The notes under the pieces were generated by a model, which saw nothing but the letters and a program-made list of their open reading frames with translations, searched no databases and was not told where the DNA came from. Shown here piece after piece: positions 31,125 to 42,660 of a stretch of 64,000 nt of DNA (positions are counted from its first letter, which is position 1; every line of letters begins with the position of its first letter). Location of the stretch: contig CM076190.1 of assembly GCA_038277395.1 (NCBI GenBank), forward strand, positions 249,593,256-249,657,255, in the 5' to 3' direction. The translations under genes were made by a program, and so were the position numbers. This DNA comes from Dryocosmus kuriphilus (lineage: Eukaryota > Arthropoda > Insecta > Hymenoptera > Cynipidae).

Positions 31125-32229
31125 CTGTTCCCACGATAACTTTCGAAGGACAAATCGGATTGGATTGCGCTTTGGCAAACTACTTTAAGGTCCAAAAAGA
31201 AAGGACGAGTTCGTTAACCAGCGGTTTTTGACCAACGGTTATGGTTTTATCGTCAAAAACGGTTTACACAAAATCAAGAAATTAATTTTCCGACTAAACT
31301 ATGAGAGATACAAAAAAAACGTCAGAAAGTAAAATTGTTCCCCTTAAAAAAATCTGCAAATTTTGTCTTAACCGTTTTTCGATAAAATGAACGGTTTTTG
31401 TTTTAATCAAGAAAACGCTCTTAAAATTAAAAAACTGTGGTTTTCTGCCGAAATATTCAAGATACAAAAAAATGGTAAAGAACAACGTTGTTCAATTTAA
31501 AAAGATCTACAAATTTTGTTTCAACCATTTTTTGATGAAACACACGTTTTTTGTTTTAATCGATAAAACGTTATTAAAAATTAAAGATTTCAAATTTTCC
31601 GCCAAACTATGGAAGACACGGAAAAATAATATTAAACAAAGTTGTTCACCTCAAAAAGATCTACAAATTTGCTCTCTATAATTTTTTTGAGCAGACGCGT
31701 ATTTTTTGAGTTATTCGTGAAATATTTTATGAAATATAAAGAAAACCACTTTTCAGCAAAACTGTGCAAGATATGAGAAAATATTAACAAGTAGAATTGT
31801 TCACCTTGGAAAGAGCTACAAAAGTTATTTATAAGACTCATCGTTTTACTTTTAAGAATCGAAATCCTCTATTGCGAAATTTGGAATATCACTGAAAAAC
31901 TTTACCAATCTATAATGTGTTTAAAAAAAATGTAATTATCGAGCGCTAAGCGCGAGTGTCATGATGAGAATGTATGCATTAAGGGCGATAGAGCCTTAAG
32001 TAAAATAATTTCTTTTGTAATTTTTAATTGAAAGGTTTCTGCGATCCATAAACACCGAGCGCGTAGCGCGAGGTGAATAATCTATCGAGTGCGAAGCGTG
32101 AGTGCCGTAAATAGCTTATCGAGCGCGAAGCGCGAGTGTCAACAGACGCGCGCCCTAGGCGCGCTCATACTTCGCGCGAAGCGCGGCGCGCGCAGCGCGT
32201 GATGAGAATGTGCCTGCGCAGCGGGCAGA
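30929..32229 (+). mobile_element. Helentron-like element, complete copy in sense orientation
   Basis: Reference copy. 5' end ACATTCTCATCAGAGAAGG after a T run. Then TCATGAAATCTCCACG, the microsatellite of GTCGTT (31,050-31,125), AACTTTCGAAGGA and AGGACGAGTTCGTTAACCAG. Four degenerate ~150-bp repeats follow (about 31,245-31,845). Next an ATIR copy GATGAGAATGT (31,963) with hairpin, a cluster of GAGCGCGAAGCGCGAG-type hairpins (31,940-32,200), and the true 3' end: GATGAGAATGT, hairpin GCCTGCGCAGCGGGC, AGA, T run. This asymmetric arrangement (repeat at the very 5' end, its complement inside the 3' end before a hairpin, insertion in T/A runs without duplication) is that of Helentrons (Helitron2) and their non-autonomous HINE derivatives. 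No Rep/helicase ORF, so non-autonomous. Confidence 0.75.
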
Positions 32230-33105
32230 TTTTTAAGTATAAAATTATGAAAATTTTATGTATTTGTAAATTTAATTCTAATTCAAAGAATTCATTGTTC
32301 TCAACAATACGAAACTACGCAAATGTTAAATTCACAAATCTATACAATGCTTGAAATTTAAAGTATTTGAAATTACAAAACTTCCTAAGTTATAAAACAC
32401 CCGAAAAAAGAAATTCGGTGTTATAATATTATATAATATCGATAATTTGAAAATTCGAAAGTTTCATAATTTTGGAAATTTTAAATTTCCAGAGTTTTAT
32501 AATGTCGGATATTTCAAGAATATTAAATTTCAATATTTTTATTTTAACTATATTACTTATTCTTTAATTATTTTCACGTTTTCAGCGATTTAGTTACATT
32601 TCCATATATTAAATAAAAACTAAAATGACCACAATATATACTACTTAATTAATTTTAGCAATTAGTTAGGACCTCGTACGTGCCTGTCTATAAATAAAAA
32701 CAGATAGGGCTTGGCTCGATGTAAAATTTCGCCAAGTCAGCTAAAAGGGTCATTCTCACCAATCCCCCGTGAGTACCCGGCTAGTGTTTACTAGACTAGT
32801 TTCTCTAGCTAGGGCCCGACCAAAGCCTGACTTTAAATGGGGACAAATCGGGCGATTTCTACACGGACAATGAGAATATGCCCGCAAAAAGGACCGATTT
32901 TTTACTTAAAAATTAAGGGTTTGAGCCAAGAATATTGTTTTATCTAGTTATATACAAATAACAGGCGTTTTTAGGATGTAATGACTGGACTATTTATAAT
33001 AATGTGAGAATTGAAAAAGGGTGAATGACGGGGGTGTGGTGTAAAATAATAGCCTAGGGGCGAGAATTTCCTAAAATCGGCACTGAATACGTATATATAT
33101 ATATA
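32230..33105. other. Intergenic sequence with short TA run
   Basis: AT-rich to 32,640, then a less AT-rich stretch (32,700-32,900) with no ORF of note. A (TA)n run of ~18 bp lies at 33,091-33,108. Nothing assigned. Confidence 0.4.
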
Positions 33106-33109
33106 TATT

Positions 33110-33790
33110 GGGCCATTTGATATGCCATCACTTCCCAACTTATGGGCACCAGCTCTGACTTGATTGGTCCCACACTCGGGCAAGCCTTCGACCAATTATT
33201 AAGTCAGTACTGGTTTATCATTGGCTACCAGCTTTGGCTTAACCATCGGTCTAAAGTCGGGTAAGCGTTGGTACGTTTGTTACCCCAAAACAGGCCCAAA
33301 CTTGACTGCCAGTTTTGGCTTAATGCTCAGTCTGACAGTCGACCAAGCGTTGGTCTGTTTTTTATGCCAAAAATAGGTCCAATGTTGGCTGCCAGCTCTT
33401 ACTTGATACTGGGTCTCAGAGTCTGGCAAGCGCCGGCCCATTTGGTATGCCAATACTGGCCTGATGTTGGCTGCCATATCTGGCTTAATACTCGCTCTGC
33501 CAGTCGGGCAAGCATTGGTCTATTTGGTATGCCAATACTGGCCTCATGATGGCTGCCAGATCTGGCTTGATACTCTCTCTGACAGTGGGGCAAGCGTTGG
33601 ACAATTTGCTATGCCAATACTGGCCTAATGTTGGGTGCCAGCTCTGGCTCGAAGTTCGCTCTGACAGTTGGACAAGCTTTGGACCGTTTGTCCTGCCGAT
33701 ATTGGCTCAAAGCCGGCTGACAGCCGTCGTATACCGAGGCTGGGCCAATATTGGTCCAATTGTTACGATCGGCTGGCCAGTGGCAACATC
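33110..33790. repeat. 83-bp minisatellite array, seven to eight copies
   Basis: The landmark GGGCAAGC(G/A)TTGG-like word recurs at about 33,178, 33,257, 33,341, 33,425, 33,508, 33,590 and 33,673, i.e. every ~83 bp. Other shared words are TATGCCAATACTGGCC, TGTTGGCTGCCA and CTCTGGCTTGATACT. Copies vary by 10-30%. It is GC-balanced in an AT-rich setting. The ORFs across it change frame with each unit and are not coding. Confidence 0.88.
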
Positions 33791-34389
33791 TGACTGGTTA
33801 TTCACGCATTATTGCTATTTTTGATATTTTTATGGGTTTTATAATACAGAGAAGTGAAAGTACATTTATTTTCAGTACAAAAAACGAGAAACTATGCAAT
33901 TATTGTTTTTCTTAATGAAAAAATTAATATTTTGCTTTTTATTTTTTTCACGATTGAGTACGAAATATTTATGAGATTTCAATTTGAGTCAAGAAATGAG
34001 CGAGCGCTCCTAGCGGCAATGTCGTGCGAATTCTGTTTGCCGCTATATATCCACTTCATTCATTGATTGAGCCAATCAAGGAGTCGCGACAAGTTCAGGC
34101 AGCCAATCATAAGTAATTATCTAGACAGTTTATTTTATTATGTTTTCGTCATTACTATCGAGACTTCTTGATCAGTTTAATCAATACAAGGCGATTTCTT
34201 CGAAAAAAACTTTTTTTCCCGATTTCTGTTTAAATAACATACGTAAACGTAGTTTAGTGTCTTTTCATGCATTTCCTTATTTTTCAGTGCCATATTTTAT
34301 TTACAAAGAAGTTCCTAGGTTAAGCAAGATTTCAGGTCGGTAATACAGGTATTTCATTTTGCATTTTGGACTCCTCCATTAATAAATGT
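33791..34389. other. Intergenic sequence with an unsupported small ORF
   Basis: An ATG ORF of 67 codons at 34,140-34,343 contains a good internal acceptor (TTCCTTATTTTTCAG at about 34,273-34,287), but nothing shows that it is expressed. No motif recognised. Confidence 0.35.
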
Positions 34390-37070
34390 TAATTTCGTCG
34401 AAAAAACTTTCTTCAAGACACCACAGCGATGACACTGCCCGCAAGAGATGTGTGGAATGATACCCCTGTAGGGTCAACGTGGTATTGATGCCAGTGTGGC
34501 GCACTGCCTTGCAGGGGGACGTTAGGATATGAGAATGAAACCGTAATGTGTCTGACGACAAGTTGACATGGTCCTTGTCAAAGTCAGAAAGCTTCAATAC
34601 TTAGAATTAAGAAGGTGCTGGGGTTATCACTCCTGGGACGGCGCACTCACCTGCGATCTGTACAGGATCTCTAACGTGCGGACTTTCTTAAAACTATCAT
34701 GGCTAACTTCCAAAAACAAACGACTACAATAAAATATCCTAAGGCGGGGACTCTGAACGCGCGTAGTCTAAATACTGGCGGATTTAGCGAACGCATTGAG
34801 ATAGCAAAGGGATACGACATTGATATAATAGCACTTCAAGAAACCTGCTGCCCGGGTTAGAATGCATCAATCTCTAAGGATAACTACGCTTTACTCTATG
34901 GGGGAGCTATGTAAAGCGCGTAAACTGGAGACCGTGTTTCTTATTAATCAATGAATTTCGCAAGCGGTTATCAATATGCAATTCGTTAAAGACCGGTTAT
35001 CGTATATGGTACTAAAGGGTAATTTCTGCAAACAGGTGCTAATTAACGTGCACTGCCCTACCGAAGACAAATACGAAGATACTAAAGACCTTTCTTACGA
35101 AATAATCGAACAAGTTTTTGACAAGTTCTCGAATTTTGATGCAAGAATAGTATTGGAAGACCTCAACGTGAAAATTGGAAAAGAACCTATGTATAGGCCT
35201 ACAATAGGATCAGAAAGCTTGCATGACGTCAGTGATGATAATGGGACTAGAGTAATAAGCTTTGCAGCTTCAAAGAACCTCATTTTCGGAAGCACATATT
35301 TCAAGCATAAAAATATGCATAAGGCCACCTGGACATCACGAGATGGTATCACTCACCATAAGATTGATCGCGTTTTAATTGACAAAAGAGGTTAAACAAA
35401 CATTCGGAACAAACGGAAGTAATGAGAGACGAAAATGTCAATATAGTAGCTGATGCAACAGAAAGACCAACTTTATGGAAAAATTATTTCGATAAGTTAT
35501 TGAACGTATGCGAAGCCCCCGTTGAAGTTAATCTCGGTGAAATCCACACTGCTGATATACCAATTGATGAGTCTACTGATAAAGAAATAGAAATGGCCAT
35601 AAAGAAGTTGAAAAATAACAAAGCCGCCGACATTGACGACCTACCGTCAGAACTGATAAAAAATGGGGGCCGTCGACTCACAAAGCAAAACCAATTTTTT
35701 AAAAGGGCGATAAAACGAAGTGTAAAAATTATCGGGGAATTTCACTTGTGCCTTCGTGCTATAAGATCCTGTCCAATGTAATCTTAAGTAGACAAACGCC
35801 CTTTTTTGAGGAAATCGTTGGGAATTAGCAGCGTGGGTTGAGCCGAAACCGATCTACAAGCGATCAAATGTTTACAATTAGACAACTGTTAGAAAAGTAA
35901 TGGGAATTTAATGAAGCAATACATCAGGTATATATCGACTTCAAAAAAGCTCACGACTCTATTATGTGCGCACGAATGTACTTCATTCTGGAGTTCTTGT
36001 GTGTACCAAGGAAATTGGTTAGACCTATCGAAGTTTGCTTAAGCGGCAGTAGGGGTAGGACACGCGTAAACGGAAGTTTTCTGAAGAGTTTTTGATCCGC
36101 GATGGCCTGAAACCAGGCAATGCGCTTTATTGCATCCTTTTCAACTTAGTTTTAGAATACCTGGTCAGACAAGTACAAACGAATCCGTCGGGTGCTACCC
36201 TCAATGGGATAATACAAATTCTGGGATATGCGGATTATCTCGACTTGCTCGGGGATCATAAAGAAACGGTAGCTAAAAATGCGGAAATCTTGATCGCAAA
36301 AGCCATGAAAATAGGTTTAGAAGTTAGCGAATCGAAGGCAAGATATTTGATCGTCGAAAGATCAGAACGAAGCAAGGAAGAGGGGGATCAAATGGCCGGA
36401 AGTATGAAATTTGAAAGAGTTAATGAGTTTAAATACCTCGGGACTATTGTAACAATCGACAATAACATTAAAGCGAAAATCAACAGGCGACTGTACGTTA
36501 CCAGTGGGTGCTACTATGCAACAAATACATTTCTAATATCGCGATCGTTATCTAGAAACACCAAAGTAAGGATTTACAAAACGATAATAATACCGGTCGT
36601 CATGTACGAGTGCGAAACGTGGGTGCTGACGAAAGGAGAGGAAAACAGGTTTAGAGTGTTCGAAAATAAAGTACTTAGAAAAATCCATGGCCCCAAAAGG
36701 GACGAAGAGACTGTGAATGGGGAAAACTGCATAATGATGAGCTGCATGCTCTCTACGGATCAGTAAGTATTAATAGAGTAATGAAAGCGCGCAAATTATG
36801 CTGGGCGGGATATGTTGCAAGAATCGTCAAAAAGAGCAAGTTTTATTAGGGAAACCGATTAGGAAGAGACCTCTAGGCAGACCGAAAAACACATGGGAGA
36901 AAAACGTAAGGGACGATCTAAAAGAGCTAGGATATGATTATTTAAACTGGATGGAAGGTGCACATGATAGAGATGCGTATCGGTTCTGAGTAGCTGAGAG
37001 AATGAACTTCCGAGTTCGCAAGGCTACACCATAATAATTATAATAATTAATATTATTGTTATTATTATGC
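34390..37070 (+). mobile_element. RTE-like non-LTR retrotransposon, decayed
   Basis: A single-ORF LINE with an apurinic-type endonuclease followed by reverse transcriptase and the C-terminal arginine-rich domain. A GC-balanced 5' leader (about 34,390-34,698) precedes the first ATG. The 3' end runs out into a short ATAATT-type simple repeat (37,030-37,070), a usual RTE-type tail. The body is 2.6 kb, shorter than usual, with several internal losses. Confidence 0.75.
34699..36989 (+). pseudogene. LINE endonuclease/reverse transcriptase, frameshifted and missing catalytic residues
   Basis: 34,699-34,860 encodes GTLNARSLNTGG and YDIDIIALQET, the N-terminal endonuclease motif with its metal-binding Glu. 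34,976-35,395 has HCPTEDKYED, DLNVKIGKEP, ASKNLIFGSTYFKHKN and KIDRVLID. The last is normally IDHVLID, so the catalytic His is Arg here. 35,422-35,781 is the RT N-terminal part. RT palm motifs follow: YIDFKKAHDS near 35,930, and ILGYADYLDLLGD at about 36,215, where the usual YADD is YADY. 36,400-36,766 and 36,798-36,989 give the C-terminal domain (FKYLGTIV, RKIHGPKRDEE, LLGKPIRKRPLGRPKNTW). At least five frame breaks. Both substitutions would abolish activity even if frames were intact. Confidence 0.85.
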
Positions 37071-37366
37071 TGGTTGGCTGCCTGTGGAAAAAAGGAAAAG
37101 AAAATGGCATACAGTTATTGTGGAACGTGTGCTAAAGACATTGATTCAAAGTCAGCAAAATTTTGGATAATTTTCCAACGAAAGCCCCATGAATGCCATT
37201 GTCATTTTTATGAAATATTGATATAATTATATAAATTTGTCAAACGGTATACGAATCGGTTGGAACAAAATTTATTTTATCTAATAAGAAAAGCGCGCTA
37301 ACTATAAGGCCCAATTTAACGATCGTTAAGCGCATGCCATTGCGATTTTTGTTAAATATTGATCTA

Positions 37367-37440
<74 letters not shown>

Positions 37441-37955
37441 AAAGTTGTTTAACCATGAACAAGGATTAGCTTTCATGAAAGTCAGGATGACACTTCTCGT
37501 CAGGTTAGATATGTACTGGTAAGAGCCTTCTATGTACTTCTACCGAGACTCTCGTGCTTCGGAACTCACGTTAAACTGTAGGTACCCTCATAAAGAGGCC
37601 AGTGATCTTTCGGGGAAGATGCTTAATGTCGAGGGGCATATTGCTTAGGGGGGTCACTGGGCCATTTTGAGAGACTAAGGAAGTTGTAAAATGTGTTTGG
37701 AATTATTCTGTAAGACTCTCAAACCCCGTAAAAGGGAGGGAGTATAAACTAATACACAAGAAGGTATGTACTGGTATATATAGGCGCCATTTTTAGTGTC
37801 CCGTGTCCCGAAACTTTAAATAGTCGAGACACCAACCCTATTTCTATCGGATCGACGAGGTCTATTCATTTACTCTTTTGATTCTTATGTAGAATGATCT
37901 TCTAAATCCAAAAATCGTAGGCAGGTTTCTGGCAAATTTGCCGTTCTCGAGATGT
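37071..37955. other. Intergenic sequence with (TA)n run
   Basis: Includes two diverged copies of a ~45-bp segment (ATGCCATTG...ATATTGAT near 37,192 and 37,333) and a 66-bp (TA)n tract at 37,371-37,436. AAACCCCGTAAAAGGGAGGG at 37,722 resembles, on the opposite strand, the sequence at 42,805-42,830 next to the second LINE, so it may be a LINE tail remnant. No gene. Confidence 0.4.
37371..37436. repeat. (TA)n microsatellite, 66 bp
   Basis: Uninterrupted AT dinucleotides; the Ile-Tyr ORFs read from it on both strands are artefacts. Confidence 0.97.
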
Positions 37956-39476
37956 TTCCAATTCATCATTTTTTCATAAATGTAACATTTAACAGTGAAA
38001 ATGTAACATTTTTGATAATTTTTCTTTTCCTCTCGTTAGAGAAGCTGACGAGCGACAAAAGTTATCTCAGCATGTTTCCGCTCCGACGAATATTTATTGC
38101 GCAAAATTACATAACGTGTGAAATAATTGGAAGAAAATTGGATTGTTAGTAACTGGAAAAAAATATTTTATGAATCAGAACACTGCAAAAACTGAAGTAG
38201 ACATTTTTTATAATAAATACTAATCCCCTGAAAATAATAGTTTTCAAGAAAGCAGAGCTTCTGTTTCAAGTCATTTTATCGCGTTATAATAAATAGTCAT
38301 TTTTCATGGAACAAATTAGTGTTAGAGAAAAAAATTACAAGAAAATATAATGACGCTAGTGAGAAACACAGTATATACGACATTATCGAAAAATTGTTTA
38401 AATTTATGCAAGCAGGGTTGATTGTCTTTTTGCTCACTTGAAGGTACTACAATTATATTATAGTTCAAAATTGCGAAACTAAAGTGTGAGCACCTGTAAA
38501 TATGTTCAAATTTTAAGTTTCTATCTTCGTTTCTACGGGTAATAGAGAGGTGGAAGGAATCTAAAAAATTTCGGAAATGAAGTCGAATTCAGTGATATAA
38601 TTAAATTTTTTATACTTTCGTTCCTTTAAGAATTATTAGTGTCTATTTTTTTGAGAGAGTCGAAACTGAATCTTAATGGCGTAGACACTAGAAGAGCTCT
38701 GCAGCAAGCTGTGATACAGCTTCAGTGTGCCCCCTAACACTTGTATTGGATCTACGCCATGCCATTGGGTCTCGAGCGGGCCTGCCACAAGCGTGCGAAA
38801 GCGCGGTCCCAAACTTGGACTATCAATTATAGTTCTCTCAAAAAAATAGATATTAATAACTCTTCAACGAATAAAGGTATAAAATATTGAGTGATATCAC
38901 TGAATTCCTTTAAATTTCCGAAATTTCTTAGATCTTTTACCAACTCTCTATTGCCCGTAGAAACGAAGATAGAAACTCAAAACTTAAACAAATATAAAGG
39001 TACACATATATTAATTTCGAAATTTTGAACTATACTATCATTTTATTACCACTCCAAGCAATAATCACATCAATTTTGATATTTTTACCGCATTTCGAAA
39101 AATAGTTACATCAACTTAAAGCAAGCAAAGTAAACAATCAATCCTGCTTGCATTGACTGAAAAATTTGTCGTATACATTATACACTGTTTTTCTCACTAG
39201 TTGATTATAAAAAATGTGTATTTCTGTGTTTGCTTTCAAATGCACCTTACTGTTTTCTGATTCATGAAAAATTTTTGTCAATTTATTGACAAACATGTTT
39301 TTTTCCAATTATTTCACGCATTATGTAATTTTGTGCAATAAATATTCGTCGAAGAAAAACATGTTGAGGCAGCGTTTGCTTCACGTGAGCTTTTCTGACT
39401 AGAGCAAAGAAAAGATTTCAAAAATGTTACATTTCCGTTGCTGAATGTTACATTTATAAAAAAATGATTCATTGAC
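37956..39476. repeat. 1.5-kb foldback element with ~650-700-bp arms
   Basis: Left arm 37,956-38,660 and right arm 38,832-39,476 are inverted copies, easily followed by eye: ATAAATGTAACAT, GACGAATATTTAT, TGCAAGCAGG.TTGATTG, GTAGAAACGAAGATAGAAAC, TTGAGAGA. Identity is about 75-80% with indels. The ~170-bp centre is GC-richer and holds a small palindrome (AAGCTGTGATACAGCTT at about 38,707-38,723). No coding. It could be a foldback/MULE-type transposon. The mariner at 39,481 inserted at its right edge. Confidence 0.75.
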
Positions 39477-39480
39477 AATA

Positions 39481-40741
39481 CGACGTGTGAACAAAAAGTA
39501 AGGTGACTTTTTGAATTTCGCGCGATGCGTACAGACGATATTCGTTTTCTTTTTTTCTTATGTTGGTACACTCGTCCCAAACATATGTGCACAGTTTCAG
39601 CTAAATAGCGTTTTTGGTTTGTTTGTGAGAGGCATAAAGGTTGGAAGTGTTTTGCGTGCTCGGCGATTTTATGCTGTCGAAAAAAACGGATTAAAGAATT
39701 TGCATCCAATTTTGTGTAAGAAATGGAATTGGATGCTCCAAAATACATGAAATGTTGACAGTGGCATACGGTGAGTGTACTCTGAGTAAAAAAAGTTTTT
39801 GTAAGTGGTACAAGCTCTTTTGGGAAGGCCGAGAAGATGTTAATGACGAAGCTCGCCCTGGACGTCCCAGTACGTCAACAACTGATGAAAAGGTTGAAGA
39901 AGTGAAGAAAATAGTGTTGGAAATTCGTCGAATTACCATTAGAGAAGTTGCTGACGATGTCGGCATCTCGTTTGGCTCGTGCCAAGCAATTTGAGTGAAT
40001 ATTTTGGGCATGAGACGTGTGTCAGCGAAGTTTGTTCCGAAATTGCTAAATTTTGACGTCGCGTGAGCATCGCTCAGGAGCTGTTGAATGACGTCAGCGG
40101 CGACCCAGAATTGCTCAGAAGGATCGTAACAGGCGATGAAACATGGGTATATGATTATGACGTCGAAACTAAGGCTCAATCGTCCCAGCGGAAGCATTCT
40201 AGATCACCAAGACAAAAAAAACACGCCAAGTTCGATTAAATCTCAAGGTTTTGTTTACCGTTTTCTTCGATTATTATTATTATTACCTTGAAGTTATACG
40301 CCGTTTGCGTGAAGCAATACGAAGAGAACGTCCTGTATTGTGGAAAAACCAGTCATGGTTATTGCACAACGATAATGCGCCAGCTTACACGTCATTCCTT
40401 GTTCGTAATTTTTTGGCCAATAACAAACCATAATCATGCCTCAGCCACGGTATTCCCCAGATTTGGCTCCCTGCGACTTTTTCTTGTTTCCAAAACTGAA
40501 AAAACCCATGAAAGGACGGAGTTTTGCGACGATTGAGGAGATGAAGACCGCTTCGCTGTAAGAGCTGAAGGCTATACCAAAAAGTGCTTATCAGAAATGC
40601 TTTGAGGATTGGAAAAAGCGCTGGCGCAAATGTATTATATCCGAGGGGGATTACTTTGAAGGGGACAACATCAATATTGATGAATAAATAAATATTTTTT
40701 GATAAAAAAGAAAAGTGACCTTACTTTTTGATCACATCTCG
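39481..40741 (+). mobile_element. Mariner element with exact ends and TA duplication
   Basis: Terminal inverted repeats of ~31 bp start CGACGTGTGAACAAAAAGTA at the left and, read inward from 40,741, CGAGATGTGATCAAAAAGTA at the right, followed in both by AGGTxACTTTT. TA is duplicated at 39,479-39,480 and 40,742-40,743. Length 1,261 bp, close to the usual 1.3 kb for the family. Ends are well preserved, so the copy is comparatively young even though its ORF is broken. Confidence 0.93.
39752..40687 (+). pseudogene. Mariner transposase, frameshifted with internal deletion
   Basis: 39,752-39,994 encodes the second half of the N-terminal DNA-binding domain (FCKWYKLFWEGREDVND, then PGRPSTSTTDEKVEEVKKI). 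Catalytic motifs can be read in other frames: GDETWVYDYDVETK (first Asp, about 40,134), HNDNAPAYTSFLVRNFLA (second, about 40,359) and PCDFFLFPKLKKPMKG (third, about 40,470). That spacing and the PCDFFLFPK context are those of DD34D mariners. The tail GDYFEGDNINIDE ends at 40,687. A deletion at about 40,262-40,290 is filled with an ATT microsatellite. At least four frameshifts or stops. It would have cut and pasted at TA sites. Confidence 0.9.
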
Positions 40742-40743
40742 TA

Positions 40744-41164
40744 TAGCTAGTGATGGGATCTTACCCGCCTGATGCGTAGATTTAACAGCTTTATCGGTAT
40801 TAACGGTAATGACGGGTTTAGTTAATAAATCTGGTAAAAGTCATACTTAAAATAAATTATAATTTCTTAAATGATGATTCGTGATGTATATACAGTATCA
40901 TATCCATAAAAGTATCATTACAGAAGATTTGGCTCAAAAAATTAAAATTCCACTATCTTAGCAAATATATACCATTATAATCTCAGACCTTAGGTTAATT
41001 TGGCAGTGATTTTCAAAATACTTTCAAGACTTCAATTGGTAATCAGTTCAATATTTTCGCAGGATCAATAATAATAATCAGTCGAATTAGTAATCATAAA
41101 ACTGCATATAAATCAAACTGAATTATCGATTCGTTTAATTTTTGAACTTATTTTACTACGAACA
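40744..41164. other. Intergenic sequence
   Basis: Starts with TAGTGATGGGATCTTACCC, reminiscent of a hAT-type end (see findings). No gene. Confidence 0.35.
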
Positions 41165-42660
41165 AGATGGGGTCTAATTAAAAATAACAAAGAAATAAAT
41201 ACCAAATATACAAATTAATGAAAAAGAAAATTGCTTAAAATAAAAATTGACGAACTATAATATTTCCAAAACTGAAAATAAAACAGAATTTTTAATTGCC
41301 GAAAAATAAAAATTTCGAATTTTGCAAATAACGAATTTAAAAATGTCCGAAATTAAAATGTAGCCAATTATAAATTTTTCGAGTTATAATATTAACGAAT
41401 TATTTATTTCCCCAAATTCTAAAATTCCCAAAATGTAAAATTACCAAAATCTAAAATTACCGAAATTTTAAATTTTCGATATTTAAAATTGACGAAAATA
41501 AATACAGAACTAAAAAATAAAATATTTAATTATGGGGTTTATCAATAACAATGAAAAGATAAATACCGAATATACAAATTAACGGGGAAAAGATTGACGA
41601 AAATAGAAATGGCCTATTAAATTCTGAAATTTAAAATTACGAAAAAATGTTTAATTATCGAAAAATAAAATTCTCGAGTTATGCAAACAACGAATTTTAA
41701 AATATCCGAAATTAAAATTTATTGTATTATTAAAATTTTCGAATTATAGAATAAGCGAATTATTAATTTCCCCCACATTCTTAAATTCCCGAAATTAAAG
41801 ATTGTCGAAATTAAACATTGCCGAAATTAAAAATTGTCGAAATTCAAAATTGTCGATATTTAAAATTGACTAAAATAAACACTGAATTAAAAAATAAAAT
41901 ACTTACTTACTTATTTATAAATTACTCCGACATTTCAGTTTTTAACTCAATATTTATTTTGTCAATTTTAAATATCCACAATTACGAATTTCGACAAGTT
42001 TAAATTTCGGGAATTTAAGAATTTGGGGTAAATTAATAATCCTTTAATTTTATAATTCGTTGATATTATAGTTAAAAAATTTTATAAGGCGGTACATCTT
42101 AATTTTGGATATTTTAAAATTTATTATTTGCATAATTCGAGTTTTTTTTTCAATTATTAAAAGTTTCGTCACCATTCTAAATTTTGGAAATTTTGCAATT
42201 CGTCAATTTTTTATTTTCGGCTGTTTTCTGTTTCGTTAATTTGCATATTCGGCATTTCTTTTTTCTCTATTGTTGATTAGTCTTTTTATAATTAATTAAT
42301 AAATTAATTGTAATAATTATAATATCGATAATTATGAATTAGGCCAATTTTAAACTTTGGCAATTAATAATTCGGGAATTTAAGGATTTGGAGAAATAAA
42401 TAACTCTTTAATTTTATCATTCGTTAATATTATAATTCGCAAATGTTATAATATAGTAAATTTTAATTTCGGATATGTTTAAATTCGTTATTTGCGTAAC
42501 TTCAGATATTCATATTTCGATAATTAAAAATTCTGTCGTTATTTTAAACCTCGGAAATTTTTTAATTGTTCAATTTTTGTTTTCCACATTTTCCTTTCCT
42601 TTAGTCCGTATATTCGGCATTTATTTGTTCGCTATTTTTTATTAGTCTCACAAGATGTCT
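41165..42660. repeat. AT-rich satellite, four ~365-bp units arranged as an inverted pair of pairs
   Basis: Two units in plus orientation (about 41,165-41,530 and 41,530-41,905) are followed by two in minus orientation (about 41,920-42,290 and 42,290-42,660). Shared words include TACAAATTAACG, CGAATTTTGCAAATAACGAA, AATATCCGAAATTAAAAT, ATTAACGAATTA and AAAATTGACGAAAATAAA. It is the same unit as the 22.6-23.95-kb array. No coding. Confidence 0.7.

Noticed and set aside
33268..33824. Two ORFs over the 83-bp array as a repetitive protein
   Set aside because: The 83-bp period is not a multiple of three, so successive units are read in different frames; no codon-level conservation.
37240..37522. 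Ile-Tyr repeat ORFs on both strands
   Set aside because: Products of a (TA)n microsatellite; the same applies at 60,575-60,763.
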